Source of the DNA: Haliclystus octoradiatus | Taxonomy: Eukaryota > Cnidaria > Staurozoa > Stauromedusae > Haliclystidae | Direction of reading: 5' to 3' | Length of the DNA stretch: 64,000 bases | Assembly (NCBI GenBank): GCA_916610825.1 | Contig: OU744447.1 | Span: 30,764,561 to 30,828,560, forward strand | Shown here: positions 10,986 through 23,384 of the stretch, one piece after another | How positions within the stretch are numbered: the first letter of the stretch is position 1 | How the letters are laid out: the number at the start of each line of letters is the position of its first letter | Made by a program: the position numbers and the translations under genes | Notes under the pieces: generated by a model | Databases searched by the model: none | Told to the model about the DNA's origin: nothing | The model's input: the letters and a program-made list of their open reading frames with translations, nothing else

Positions 10986-13414
10986 GCTTAAAACAGTAAT
11001 TATAAAACAGTTGATCAAAGAGTTATTTTCAAATCATAAAATTTAATTAGAAATAATGGTTTTGTATGAATGGCCTAGAAGATAATTAATTTTATTCTTC
11101 GGTTGCAGTAATGTCGCTTATATTTTATATTCTTGATTTCAATGACTTGATTATTCACAAATCAACTCAACTATATGCTATATATAGCTGGATACTATAG
11201 AAATTCCGTTGATGGTCAAACCAAATCAAACAAACAGACAAATAATTGTAGAAAATTTTTTTGAAAAGAATTGGAAAAAGACTGCAAAAATTCTATGAAA
11301 ACTGTAGAAAGACGACCATTCAAACATTTAACATCGAAAACAGCGATTTTTATACTAATATTATTGCAGTACGATATAAACAGATTGATAATTGTCTTTT
11401 CGTTTGAATCACTTAATTCATTTAACAATGTGGGAGCATTCAAACTGGAAACATGATCCTCCAGCATAAAAATAAAAGGTTGTTTCAACATTAATCTTAC
11501 TTAAAATAATTTAGTTTAGAAGTAGTTTAACTCTCATCTGTTTTTAAAATCATAACTATCAAGCTATATTATATCCATGAGAAGTCAATACGAAATGTTG
11601 TTTTGTTGATTATTACTCATGGAAATTCTCGAGATTACTTTATCTATGTATATATGTACCAGGGAGTGGGGGGGGGGCTTCGATAAATTTTGTAAGGGGA
11701 TGTATCATTTTCAGAAATCAATCACGACAGTAGAATATCAAAACAGTCGAGGATTTAGAGCCTAAACTTTGAAATGATGCAAAAGAATACTTCCAAATTG
11801 CATATTTTCATAGTCAGAACAAGGGATAATAAACCATTTCATAGCCGGTGAAGGAAATCCCCGCTCCATGAAATTTTTAACGTGAATATTTCATTAAATC
11901 ATATAGAGGATTCTCTAAATGAAGGAACTTTCCTCCTGCTAATAGACAAATAATTTCATTGCAGGAATTTTATTTCTAGCAGATTAAAAGTCAAACAACA
12001 GATATGTTTAAAGCATATATAAAGCGTCATATTTTGTTGGATAAATTGATAGCAGTATTTAAAGAATAGCGGATCTCAGAAGTATCTGTTCTCTTTGATA
12101 GTATGGAATGTATCTCATAGCGACAATTGTTTTGAATAAAAGGCAAATCATATTTAATTTAAAGAATTGCAATGGAAGATATATTACTTTTAAAATAATT
12201 GGGATTGGAAATATTTACATCGACAGCTAATTACATTGGTAGCATGTGGTTTTAAATGCTAATCATTGTTTTACAAATTGACTGAGTTTCAAAGAATCAC
12301 GATTCTTCATTGCTGGAAAATTATACTATCAGAATAATTCTAGGTATGAATATTTGATATGTTGGTCACTTCTGCTAATAATATTATGATTGTGAGACGG
12401 AGAATTCTTCACTTTTTATATTCAATTATTATTCAAACATATATACCGTTACCTGAAAGGGATGGGTTATATGTCAAAATTTACAGGTCCTATCTTCCTT
12501 GCTATTGGTATCAAGCGCCGTGATTATCATTTCTTTAAGTTCCATAATTTCGAATTCAAAACGTTCAAGCGAATTTAAGTCATATTTAAATTGTTTCTGT
12601 AAACCTTGAAACTGAAAACTGAATCGCAGGGTTATACATTACTTCACTCAGCTGCTACTGGATTTAAATTTTAAACAGCTTAACTAAAACAGATATTTAA
12701 TCATTATTGAAAATATCAATGTACAGGAATTATTTTCAAAAGTTATACGAGATTTAACTTACAGGATAACATCATTGAGTAAAGTTAAAACAAATATTTG
12801 AGCAAGAAATATGTATTTATTGTTGATCAGAAATCATACATTTGATTTTCAGTTTTATTTTAATTTTGTTGAATTAATTTAATTGTTATACTTAAATTTA
12901 TCTTCAATAAATGCTGATCAACGATAAGAACAAGACGCACTTTTCTCAGTTTCGAAACTGTAGCAAGAGATTGAAAGAGACAGTGTCTTGTTTCTATCAC
13001 TGTTCAATTACTAATGAAATTTTCATTTTAGTAATGTTTACAGATCCTTCGTTAATTATGGAAATAAAATCTTAAAATAAACCAAATTTTATACTACCAG
13101 CTCATACACCAAGTTTTTCATATCGTTACACTAAATTATAAATTATAAATAAATGATAAATTATAATAAACATTCTTGTACAATGCCTTGATTAATTTTG
13201 AACTCTGTAACTCTTTACAGTACCACAAATTATATATTAAAGCCATCATTTGAAAAGAAATGAAACGTTTGTTTGTAAATATGAAAACAAATTATGAACT
13301 GCAATTTGTTTCATTAATAAAGTGAGTATCTAAAATCTGTCTAATTTCCAAAGCGTTTTTGCCCTGCTCTAGATAGTTTATTTCACTATACGCTTCTTTG
13401 ATTCTTCAAAACAT
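10986..13414. other. Intergenic, AT-rich, no gene recognised
   Basis: No open frame with family resemblance. A 91-codon minus frame at 11216-11491 and its plus-strand shadow have no recognisable motif and look like chance frames in AT-rich DNA. A G-homopolymer run lies at about 11669-11678. Confidence 0.5.
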
Positions 13415-13705
13415 ATTTTATTGGCTTTAGTTATTCTAGTAATTCAATGCAATTCAGTATTTTGTATTATTTTCATTATATATCATAAAACTGATGGAAT
13501 AATTTTGTTGACTTGTTGAAATCTTTTTCTCGCAGCTTAAATTCAAAGCAATATATTTTTGTTCTGGAGATTTCAATTTGAGTTATTTTTGGCTGCCCGC
13601 TAGATTATCAACCAAGAAGTTTTTCAAATCTCTAAATTTTTCAATACAATAATATCAAATAAATTATTAAATGAAGTTTATAATTTTAAAACAACTTCAG
13701 ACATG
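13415..13705 (+). repeat. Interspersed repeat family B, copy 1 (possible LTR/leader)
   Basis: Aligns in direct orientation with 23385-23660: shared blocks include AATTCAGTATTTTGTATTAT, CTTAAATTCAAA, GGAGATTTCA, CCCGCTAGATTAT and AATGAAGT/GAAGTTTAT. It ends just before a gypsy-like pol frame at 13714, so it may be the LTR or leader of that element; copy 2 would then be a solo LTR. Confidence 0.7.
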
Positions 13706-13713
13706 TCTAATAC

Positions 13714-14095
13714 ATGTCAGACGTCGCTAACGACGTATCGTTAAGTTCATGGGATAATGACTGTCACGAAGTTGGACCTTCCTGCCAAACGGAGGCAGTT
13801 AATATTGTTTTGAAAAGTTTACATGTTAATTTAGACTCTTCTAAAAGGTCAGATTTATCGGATTTTGTTTTCCGTTATGAAACTGTGTGGAGATCAAAGC
13901 TTGGTTCGGATGAATGTGCAGATGTACCGCCGATATGTGTAAATATTCATGAACAGACAAAGCCGATTAAATGTCGTCAACGCTGATATGCACCTTCTAA
14001 TCAGGATTTTTTACACGAACAAGTTCAAGAGTTGGAAAAGTATGATCTTGTAAAGCGAAATACGCAATCAGAGTGGGCGTCACCAGCGTTTGTTT
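13714..14095 (+). pseudogene. Ty3/gypsy pre-RT / RT N-terminal fragment
   Basis: The frame 13714-13986 gives a protein whose second half (FRYETVWRSKLGSDECADVP, then TKPIKCRQR) resembles the linker that leads into Ty3/gypsy RT. After a TGA at 13984 the same frame continues with YAPSNQDFLHEQVQELEKYD and NTQSEWASPAFVSF, the canonical 'Y.P...E.L..QV..LL..G.I..S.S.WASP' RT entry. Homology stops abruptly at about 14095, where unrelated sequence begins. It is a truncated pol with one internal stop. Confidence 0.75.
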
Positions 14096-14767
14096 CATTC
14101 ATTCAAGTCTACTCAAGTGTAATTCAAAGTTTAATTTGTTACTTACATTATTGCAGTTTTGCTATTGTTGAGAGAGGGTAATTTAGCGAGGCTATCCTCG
14201 CTTTGATTCTGCATGTTTAGCCATCTGACTGATAGTCAGACAGTCTTGTGTTAGCCGTTGTGCGTAATAGAACTGTTTCAAATCAGGTGACGTCGTCTTT
14301 GATTTGTTTAGTACGACAAGGCCTACTTGCTGGGATTGTTGGGATCAAAAACGTATACGCACATACTAATGAAATATCATGAGATAATATTTTAAAATGT
14401 TATATATATATTGCAAAGAATATAGTCCTCAAGGCGATGACAAAGAATATGTCCGTATTCCATACATGATTTGATTTGGTTTAAATTGTCAACAAAATTA
14501 TTTCTATGAATTTAAAGATACTATTTTACAAAATTAATTTACAGGTTATGATACTAGAATAACAGTAACAGACAGCCCAGGAGATGGATTTTTTTAGCTG
14601 AAGGTGGGCCATTTTCAGAATTGGGGAGGACGGTAAAATTTTCAGCAGGCAAGAATTAAAACCATCATATTTCATGTATTCACGACCAAAACAATTGTAA
14701 AGATAAAAAATGTCGAAAATCTTCAAAGGATAGCGTAAAATTTCACAGAAATCTGGAAAAGGCAAAT
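14096..14767. other. Non-coding, possible element 3' end
   Basis: After the truncated RT, 14150-14350 is less AT-rich and carries short palindromes (GAGGCTATCCTCG; CTGACTGATAGTCAG). It could be residual LTR sequence of the gypsy fragment, but no second copy was found. The rest is AT-rich with no gene. Confidence 0.35.
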
Positions 14768-15144
14768 CTTAAGAATGAGATGTACCCGTATATTCGATAT
14801 ATGAGCCCCGTCGTCGGGGAAACAATTTTGCTTTCAGCAGGTGTTTTGTTTCTGTAAATATGAACCTCTTCAGGGGAACTAGCGCCCTTAATGGGGAAAT
14901 CCCGGAGCCATCATTATGTTGAAGAGCAAAAATATTCCATTGTCTAGCGGACAATTATACTAAAGTGAGACAAGAAAAGTTTGTTTAGATTATCTGTTCA
15001 TGTTATAGACATCTTAATTTCGAGGACTTACATTTTACATGTTTTCAGAGTGAAACAATAGTTTAATTATTTTTGCTATTTAGTAATCTCAAAGTTTTAT
15101 CACACAAGGTCCAGTACTGGACCTACACTAATTGCTAGTAAATA
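14768..15144 (-). repeat. Interspersed repeat family A, copy 2 (inverted)
   Basis: Reverse-complement partner of 10620-10985, about 3.8 kb away. The best conserved end is at 15100-15144, matching 10620-10665 (GTACAGTACTGGA-type block). The other end contains short GC-rich hairpins such as CCCCGTCGTCGGGG. A partial third copy lies at about 33165-33270. Confidence 0.8.
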
Positions 15145-15162
15145 ATAATTGTAATTAAGACT

Positions 15163-15438
15163 GTACACACTACCGAAGGCGTCCGTACCACCCTTTTATT
15201 TCTATTTGAGTGGCTCCTTTTCGCTAAGAGCAGTGATTGTAAATTATCTCTAATGTTTTCAGTCGCAATATTGTTACTAGTTCAAAAGATTTCACGGCAG
15301 ATGGGCCTCGATTGTCAATGCGCAAAAATTCGCCGCAAATAGTCACAATGCAAATTCCCCTGAGCCATGTCATCCGCCATCAGAAGATGGTAATCAGTTG
15401 ATGTTTTGTATAAAGTGAAGGCTTATTTGACCTTCGGG
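15163..15438 (-). mobile_element. SINE copy 1, body only
   Basis: Diverged minus-strand copy of the SINE best seen at 23767-24126. Shared blocks are ACCGAAGGCG, GAGTGGCT with TTCGCTAAGAGCA, CACGGCAGATGGGCCTCGAT, TTGTCAATGCGCAA and CATCCGCCATC. The tRNA-like head is not recognisable, so the copy is 5'-truncated or decayed. It is the most diverged of the three. Confidence 0.75.
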
Positions 15439-16757
15439 GAATTCAAGAACCACATCAACTTCCCCCTTTTGTTACTATGAACCTATAATTATAAATTGTA
15501 TTTCAAGTCAAAATTTTTTTCGTTAAACGATTTTGTATGTAATATAAATAAACAGCAAAACATGGAAGTTATTCAAGCTTAAGCGATATCAAAAAATTGT
15601 TTCTTGTCTCCGATTTGTTTAAATATGTAGTCCAATAGTTTCATGTAATATAAATAATTGAAACCGGGTTCAGGTTTTTGAATCATTTGGACAGCTGAGA
15701 AACCTTGCAAAGACATATAACAAATTTTCAATGAGTTTGCAGCAAAGGTCACAAACATAAGAAGCTTTTAATGTGTTTAAAATTTTGGACGTTGCCATGG
15801 CCATAAAAAATGCTAATATAGAAAATGAGTATCTTAATTTAGTTACTGTATTTCTATCGAAGATAAAAAATTAAGAAATCATCTGAACCTATCTGTCTTT
15901 TGAAGAAACAAATTGAGCGTCTACAGAAAGTAATTTTTTCATAGATTATTCATTGTCATTTTACAATTCTATTATACTGATCCTTATTAGTAGTTTCTTA
16001 GTAAAACATTTTAAAATAAAGGATAGCGACAAGAGAAAACTCTGTGAATTGCCACATCAATCGAATCGTCGCAATTCTCCTCCTGTCGATATACGCTCGA
16101 AAACTGCCACAGATTGATCAGCTCTTCATATTTCTCTATAATATCAGACTTTACAGCCTTAACCTGAAGAATTAGCTGATAAATTTAATATACATCAACC
16201 TACTGTGATCAAAAACATGACGTCATGGGGTAACATGTCATACTGTATTCTCGATTTTAAACCACTTTGGCCCTCAAGAAGCCAAGTAAATAATCATTCT
16301 ACAAGAACCATTGTAAAATATAACAATATTCGAGAGTGATTTATAGACTATACTGAGCTAAGGACAAAATCTCCTTCAAGTCTAGTATTCAATTCTGAAC
16401 TACTTATAGCCCTTACAAGGGTAAGATTCCATCGAAGGAATTGATTGGTATTTCTCCATTTGGGTTCGTTACACTTGTTAGTATGTTGTATACCGGAATT
16501 TTTCAGACATTGCTATTACTTCTGACAGGACTATTTAGCAATTATGATCAGTAGGATGTTTATTAAGTGATTTTCAAGTGCCATTAATTAAAGACTTGGC
16601 TGCAGAAAATAAAATTATGATGAAGAAGATACTGATGGTTTATATGAATTAGAAGTATTGTGTCGGTATCTCTTACTTTCTGTACAGAAAAACTAACTAT
16701 AACGGAGATCTAAACACACAACGCATAACACTAAGGATCAATTCTACTCTGTTTAAT
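15439..16757. other. Intergenic, no gene recognised
   Basis: AT-rich sequence without convincing coding frames, RNA genes or repeats shared with other parts of the window. Confidence 0.5.
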
Positions 16758-16973
16758 GGTGCAGAAGGAATTGCATTGTGAGTAGCTGCGGCGCATCGTT
16801 GCGCATTAACAATCGAGACCTATCTGCCATGAAATCTGTTGAAATTAATCTGCAGTGTCGCGGCTGAGATCAACAAATAGCGTTTAAAATCATTGCTCTC
16901 AGCGAAAAAAGCCACTCATATAGAAATAGAGGAGTGGTACGGGTGCCTTCGGTAGGGCGACACCGTCTACATT
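16758..16973 (+). mobile_element. SINE copy 2, 5'-truncated
   Basis: Plus-strand copy nearly identical to the body and 3' end of the full SINE at 23767-24126 (reverse complement): TTGCATTGTGAGTAGCTGCG, CTGCCATGAAATCTGTTGAA, GGTACGGGTGCCTTCGGTAG and GACACCGTCTACATTA. The tRNA head and first part of the body are missing, as expected for 5' truncation during target-primed insertion. High similarity suggests more recent movement than copy 1. Confidence 0.85.
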
Positions 16974-17508
16974 ACTTTTACTTACACAGTAGAGGTATTG
17001 TAGTACAGATTACAATACATTACAAGAAGCATAAAAGGGAAGACTCCATGTACCATCGAATGTTTTCCGCATCCTTAGTAAGTCAACACAGCTTTGGTCT
17101 TATCTAAAACATTAAATGAGTAAGACGAAACCTGTATATAAAAGCCAGCTATGAGATGTAGATCAATTGACAAGTATATGCAGACGGAAATGAATCATCA
17201 CCACAAGACCAGGAGGTGTTTGAAGTGGTCCTGAAATAGCAGAAAGAGCTACATGCATGCATGGAAATCCTGAAATCTTCACTCGCTTAGCTTGCCTTTA
17301 TGAGAAACATGGTAAATGGCAGCAAAATTCTGTCCTAAAAGCGTTCGAGCTTGTCATTACTTGTCTCCAGCCAAAGATAGAATGTTACACATAATTGGGT
17401 TTATAATGTTAGCTATTGTTTAATTATTGTCGGTTACTTTTAAGCTCTTAAGGTGAGATTTGTTTTCGTGTCTGCATCTACTAATGAGTTCCGATCTTTT
17501 TGTTGTAA

Positions 17509-17775
17509 CTAATTATATAAAACTTTTCCAATGAAAGTTCCATTTCTTTCATATATCGCTGTAGGCTCTGCATTTACCCAAAACTGACCACTTAATTTCT
17601 GATGACTTTTTTCTTTTAAACACCATATGCATTTTGAAAGTTCGTTCCTATATTTATATTTCTCTGATTTAAATATAATTTTGTGATAGCTGTCTCGCTG
17701 CTTAACAGTTCTTTCTGTTAGAACTGTGTAAACGGATGGAGTGAAACTCGGAGTAGCGAGAACAATTTCTCTCAT
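17509..17775 (-). CDS. Unrecognised 88-residue frame, weak FLYWCH resemblance
   Basis: ATG complementary to 17773-17775; ends at a stop near 17509. The protein is mixed, basic and not low-complexity. The segment HKIIFKSEKYKYRNELSKC, then IWCLKEKSHQKLSGQF, resembles the start of a FLYWCH zinc finger (F-x-Y-x-Y ... W-C), but the later Cys and His pair is not clear. It may be a decayed MULE-type transposase exon, an exon of an unseen gene, or a chance frame. No promoter or partner exons found. It lies about 170 bp upstream of, and divergent from, the plus-strand PAN/TSP1 gene. Confidence 0.25.
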   Translation of the reverse strand: MREIVLATPSFTPSVYTVLTERTVKQRDSYHKIIFKSEKYKYRNELSKCIWCLKEKSHQKLSGQFWVNAEPTAIYERNGTFIGKVLYN

Positions 17776-17946
17776 ATTTGACTCATTTTATTTATTAATC
17801 TATTAAATCTCTGATATTTATCATTGAGCACATTATACCTATACAATTGTGGATAAATTTACATTATTTATCTAACTATAATGATATATACATTCTATAT
17901 CTCACACCCTACATATATCTTGATATTTCAGGATTGTCTTCTAACT

Positions 17947-20900
17947 ATGGATGATATGGTCGCACCAAACGCGATTAAAACCTTTATCCTTGGATTTATT
18001 CTGTTTTGGATATTTGTCTTGAGCGAGGAATTGACTTTACTGACAAAACCATTAAAAAATCCAAGAACGATTATATTCACCTCTATAGTATACGCTACTG
18101 GTGTCTCTAAGGTAGAATGTGGCCTTAAATGCTCAGTACGGAAAGATGAATGTGTCAGAGTTTCATGGAAATCATCAGAAAATGGAATTGCAAACGGAGT
18201 TTTGTGTGAGATTTATCTCTATCAAAGCGGCAAAGAAAGGAAAGAAATTACTTTTCCTACAAACAATAGAAGCATCTTGGTAAGAATAGCTAAATTAGAG
18301 AACATGCATATAGGCTTGAATTGGATATATTACATACTAACTATATCGGTAGTCATTGGAATATTAGCTATATGAAGCCATGGCATGTTAACTATATGAA
18401 TAGATGGTTAAAAAACATGAACGTTTGAAGTGCTATCGGGACCATGGATTTTCTTGATCAGAATTATTTTAAAATGAATTGTGCACAAATTTTATTGAAG
18501 TCCGACACTGGAAAATGGGGTCACAAGATCATTTTAAATTAATATGTAAATACATCACTTTTACTTAGATGTAGATGGCTGTGGAGGTAATGATCGGAAT
18601 AATTTGAATCTATTAATTCAAATGTTTGAATCTTTCTCATTGCCTTAAAGCTATGGGGTTAAACACGATGCCTTATAAAATGTAGCTTCCAATTTGAAGA
18701 AGGATTAATTGATAAGTGTTTGGTTTCAATCTGTCAATCTAAAAATATTCCTGCGAGAGGTGTCGCCGCCGTTGACGTCGTAGTTTGAAGAAATTTGTAA
18801 CTGGAGAAAATCACTTTGTTGGACGGTGACTGTTTTATAGTCACAAAATGTTGTTATCGAAATATTCATTGTTTCAAAATTCAAATGTTCCTTATCCGAT
18901 TAATTATTTTGTTCAAGACTTTATTGTTTGCTGAATGAAAATTTAAAATATGCATTTATTCCTGTAGAAATAACACATGTCTGTTGGTACTGTATCCGCA
19001 TTTAGCTTGGAAATGAAACAAATGATCTTGACGTAGGACTATTATTTATGCTAGAGTGAATCCTTCAATGGTAAGATTGATTTCAATCTGCACGTACAGC
19101 TACGAAGTATCAGCAAGGTGTAATACTGACCAATAGTCTGCAATGAACCAGTCAACATTTCGTCTTTTTGCGCATTTTTGACATATTTTCATCAATTTTA
19201 AAGCTTCTTTAACAGCTGATCGTCTATAAATGGTTCAGGACAGATTTTCCAAATTTCTTCACTTTGAGCTACTGTATGCATGTACTTGAACTGCTTATAG
19301 CATTAGCCTGATCGGACGATAGAAAGATTGAGTTATTTTATGTTTTCTCAAAATGTACATTCCCGATGATACGAAGAGACTTTCATCGCAAATCATTACA
19401 ACGTGCTGATACTTCGTAGCTGCACCTATATACGTTGAAAGTTTCTTTTTTAAACCAATCACGGTTGGACATGTGATTTTTGTATATATTTTTTAATCAA
19501 TTTTTATATTGTCATTCTTTTGGTGTTGGCATCGTTTTAAAGGCCAACCCAAATCGTTCAAAATTAGTTTATCTACAAGTTATAATCAGTAGAGAATCAC
19601 CATTATTATTATCGCCCTTTCAAAGAAGACTTACATTGTACATTACATCGTGGAGAATTATCGCAGACGCTATACTGTGTAACCCGCTTATGTGCAATTC
19701 GGATAAGTGAAATTCCTTCTTATCTGCAACCTGGCTTTGAAATCGACATCGTATTACAACCCAAAGACACCGAAGAGCCGTATGAACGTTTATTCTTTGT
19801 ATATTATATGTAATTATTTAATATCGTTAACTTAATTGTAATCATTATTAATCTGATAAAAAAAGTAAAACATAAAATTATAATTGACTACTCATTGCAT
19901 TCATTATCTCTAATCATCTTTGAGCACAAACAATCGCCAGTGAAAAAATCAGTTAAATCAATCGTTTCAAATAATATATAATTCATCTGCGTTCGCAGTT
20001 CTCTGGAATCGAATATAACAAGTAAATCGATTTGAGTTGAGTCCATTTTAAGCCTAGTAAAATGATATTTATATTAATTTAATTTTTTCTTGCAGAAAAT
20101 TCGCGAAGTGACTAATCCAGGTACTGTATAGAAGCAAATTAATGGATACTGGGAAATCATTTTAACAGCAGATAGATTACTATTTTGCTTCTTCGATTTT
20201 AGTCAATGATTAACGTGTCAATCTTGGGACATATTATTATAACATGAATTTGAGTGTATTCTAATCATAGACTTACATAGTCTGCTGATTCCATTTCCAA
20301 ACTTCATGGAAAACACATAGCGACCATGGGCATCCATAATGGCTCACGCAAAGTACCAAAACAGAGGCTTGAAAACCGCGAAATTTCAAGCCACTTTTTG
20401 AGCTTTTGTTTCTAAATGAAACAGGATTTTTTTTTATAAAATAGTAATTTATGACTACCAAATTTCAAGTTGCATCATACATGAGTTAAAATGTCTATTT
20501 AATCGTATTTGAAGGTAAATAGCATTTTTGTTTTAATTTTTATATTTCCTTGTCTCTCGATCGGTGTGATATTAAATTATTCATAATTGTTTGAAAGTAA
20601 TTGTGATCCTATGAACAAATCTCACTTTGTTGACAGGAAAATCCTATTTGAAATATCGTTCTATGACAGTGAGAACGTATTGTTTAGAGTTTAGATTACA
20701 AAAGAGTTTATAGGAGAGATCAAATAATTTGGAAAATGTCAATGAGGAGAGCACTAAAATAACACCTTTGTGTCAGCCATCTTTGTTCCCCATGTTGCAC
20801 ATTTTCGTCAGCAGTCTATGTAAGTCTATGATTCTGATGCATCAAATACACAATTATCCGTTGCGTCCATGAGAGACCAATCGATGAGAGACCAATCGAA

Positions 20901-22587
20901 TTGCGCGGAATCTTAAGATATTTAATAAGTTGAACTTTGTTGCTGGAAACATACCAACAATAAAGCGATTCAGAATGAAAAATGAAAGATCAGTTTAATG
21001 CAATTGCAGTGAAATTGTTTCTCATCGATATAGACAGGATTAAATCTATGGTCCAATGCTGTGAGCTTGAGGATTGTTTCTCAATTTATTTGTAGTAAAA
21101 AATATTTTATTATAATTTATTCAAGATGTTCCAGGTTATCTTTTTTCTAAAAATCCCGAAATGTTTTGTTCCAAGTAAGATTTTATCATTTACAAAAATT
21201 ATATTTCAATTCAATCTATAATGAAAGTTCCTTTTCAGCAGTATGATCATTTTGAGGAATAATATATTGATAGCAGAAACATACATCTAGTTACACTATT
21301 CACGGACGCATTCCTGGGCATCAGTCACACATGCTATTGGTAAACATATACTCCAAGATTAAAATAAAAAGCCTGCAATTGCTTGATGTGCTTGAAGCAA
21401 ACTACCTCATTAATGACATGATATGCTTATTATTAGTAATATAGAACATAGTTTATATACCCGAAAGGATTCTATATAGTCAAAAACAATTTATTTCAAT
21501 ATTCAAAATTTAATTGATCAAGTAACATGATTGGTTTTTAAGAATTCTTCACATTAGAAATGTACAAATTAGCCACAAATGAATAAAGTTTTTTTAATCA
21601 TTTTACACATTATACTACCCATATTGCTATTAGACAATTCTAAACACGAATCTACAAACACGTTGCTGGTTTCGATCAATATGGTATCTCTATTGAAACG
21701 GCATAATAATAAAAGTGTTCACTGTCTTACTTTTGAAGAAATTCATCCCATTCATTTCAGTATTTCTATAATGGTGAAGCAAAAGCTATTAAGACAAGAG
21801 TAAAATCCAAATAAACAGTATGAGTGTATATATATATATATTCGTTTACAGTAACCTTTAACAATAACATTAACATTACAGAAACCTTTAATGTAATGAT
21901 TGTATTCTTCACATAATAATCATTGATATATATATTTTTAAGATCTGTCTGCTTAATTTCAGCCAATGGTGGTTGGTCTTCTTGGGCAACATGCATTGAA
22001 TGTCATGAACATTGTGGTTCATTCACAATGGCTGAATGTCGTTCATGTGTCAATCCGATACCATCAGACGGAGGAAACGACTGTACTGGCATTTCATACA
22101 GAATCACTTATGATTGCCCTCAAGGATGTGTAGGTTAGAAAGTGTGAAATTCCATTTGAATAATTACGAGACTTAACGTTCCAGATAGTTTCATAAAAAT
22201 TGTGTATATAGAATATCAAGGAATCCTCGATAGTCTCGCCCTTGGGGAGGTTGAGATGTTTCAGGTGACTAACTCTTTCGCGAGTTTTATTTCATAGCTT
22301 GTGGTGAGTTGGTTTTTTTTAGTGTCATGTGAACTTTATTAAACTGCTTTCTATTTGACATTATTTGATTCTAAGATTATGGAATTTGGACTGGATGGTA
22401 TGTAACTTGGGGTCTCTGCAAGGCTCATACATTCACACACAATGGAGTGCTAGGATCTCATTGTGACCCTACTTGTGCAGACGACTGTATGTTACGTAAA
22501 AGAGACTGCAATAGAGGATCTATCCTATTGGAATCATCGGCTTCAATTGGCTGTAAAGATGTTAATTTCGGTGGCCTTTGCTGTTAA
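17947..22587 (+). CDS. Predicted secreted PAN-TSP1 protein, four-exon gene
   Basis: Spliced model: 17947-18279, 20096-20120, 21963-22133, 22376-22587 (741 nt, 246 residues). Every intron is GT-AG (donors GTAAGA, GTACTG, GTTAGA; acceptors TGCAG, TTCAG, CTAAG). Residues about 10-27 are a hydrophobic signal or anchor segment (AIKTFILGFILFWIFVL). Residues 30-111 form a PAN/apple-like module with Cys at 58, 62, 69 and 87 (ECGLKCSVRKDECV). The 25-nt micro-exon encodes KIREVTNP. TSP1 module 1 (GGWSSWATCIECHEHCG, later CVNPIPSDGGNDC) and a diverged Cys-rich module 2 (GIWTGWYVTWGLC) follow, ending CC-stop. A 5' acceptor (ATTTCAG) lies just before the start exon, so a 5' UTR exon is likely. Role in extracellular binding is inferred. 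The frames join cleanly and a paralogue at 29320-32842 has the same structure, which makes the model strong without transcript data. Confidence 0.85.
18280..20095 (+). other. Intron 1 of plus-strand PAN-TSP1 gene
   Basis: Begins GTAAGA and ends TTCTTGCAG. It holds a MITE-like inverted repeat (19090-19428). The PAN reading frame runs on past the donor to a stop at 18373-18375, so an unspliced transcript would encode a 143-residue membrane-anchored PAN protein with a hydrophobic tail (YYILTISVVIGILAI). Confidence 0.7.
19090..19428. repeat. Inverted repeat, MITE-like, in intron 1
   Basis: Arms of about 35 bp at 19090-19124 and 19394-19428 are reverse complements except for a few mismatches, sharing the uninterrupted core GCTGATACTTCGTAGCTG. 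About 270 bp separates the arms and has no coding frame. No target-site duplication was confirmed. Confidence 0.6.
20263..20833. repeat. Inverted repeat, MITE-like, in intron 2
   Basis: 26-bp arms at 20263-20288 and 20808-20833 match in 25 of 26 positions (AATCATAGACTTACATAG...). The arms sit inside intron 2 of the PAN-TSP1 gene, starting 142 bp after the micro-exon. Inner flanks show weaker continued symmetry (CATGGGC versus CCCATG). Likely a non-autonomous DNA transposon of about 570 bp. Confidence 0.65.
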
Positions 22588-22643
22588 GACAACATGACGT
22601 ATTCATTTAAAGATCAAAGGCATTTGTTACTGGTTAAAATTTG

Positions 22644-22649
22644 AATAAA
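22644..22649 (+). promoter_or_regulatory. Polyadenylation signal AATAAA
   Basis: Canonical AATAAA 57 nt after the stop codon of the plus-strand PAN-TSP1 gene, a normal position for a short 3' UTR. It supports 22587 as the true end of the coding sequence. AATAAA is common by chance in AT-rich DNA. Confidence 0.45.
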
Positions 22650-23384
22650 ATCAAATAGACTGCACTGTCCAACATATTTAACAAATTACTGAATTCTCAT
22701 ATTTCACTTATTCTATTACAATAAAATTACTAACATTGAGCAGATATATGAATAATCGAAGTAGCATGTACACATTCAGAAACAGCTCAAATTGCATAAT
22801 GTGAAAAACGGTCCATCATGTATATTAGTATAACAATCATTTATTGAGCACAATATAAAAAACCTTCTTATGCGAAAGTAAACTATAACTAGTATAATCG
22901 GGAACATCTACATCTTGTCCATAGAACATAGATTACACTCAGAAAATTATTATTGTTCCAACATATGACAGTAGCAGTATACAATAAATAAAAACCACTC
23001 CTTTGCACGGGACAACATTGTAGTCTCATAAGTACGATGATCCCCTTCAGCTTCTCGCGGTGGTTGATTGTCACAAAATAAAATGATGTTACAATTTGTA
23101 TCTTTCTAATATATCAACACTATAAATATGGTTCATTTTGAACAAGCTCTGGAATTACTTACATATACAAAAGCATTTTCTTATGCCTCTTTACTAAAAT
23201 GTTAAATAACAGAAGTGCAAGCATTTCACTTTAAATGTTTGCACACAATATCATCGATAAAACATCGAACTTATTGAATCACCATATGGACAGGTGCTCC
23301 AAGACATATTTACAACGTATATAGGCTAAGAAAACTGAAAAATGAAAGAAATTTTTTTTTTGTTACGGTTGATGCATAATAAAT
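22650..23384. other. Intergenic, no gene recognised
   Basis: AT-rich 3' flank of the plus-strand gene. No repeat or frame could be supported. Confidence 0.45.

Noticed and set aside
11216..11491. 91-codon minus-strand frame
   Set aside because: AT-rich, no motif, overlapped by an equal-quality frame on the other strand; looks like chance.
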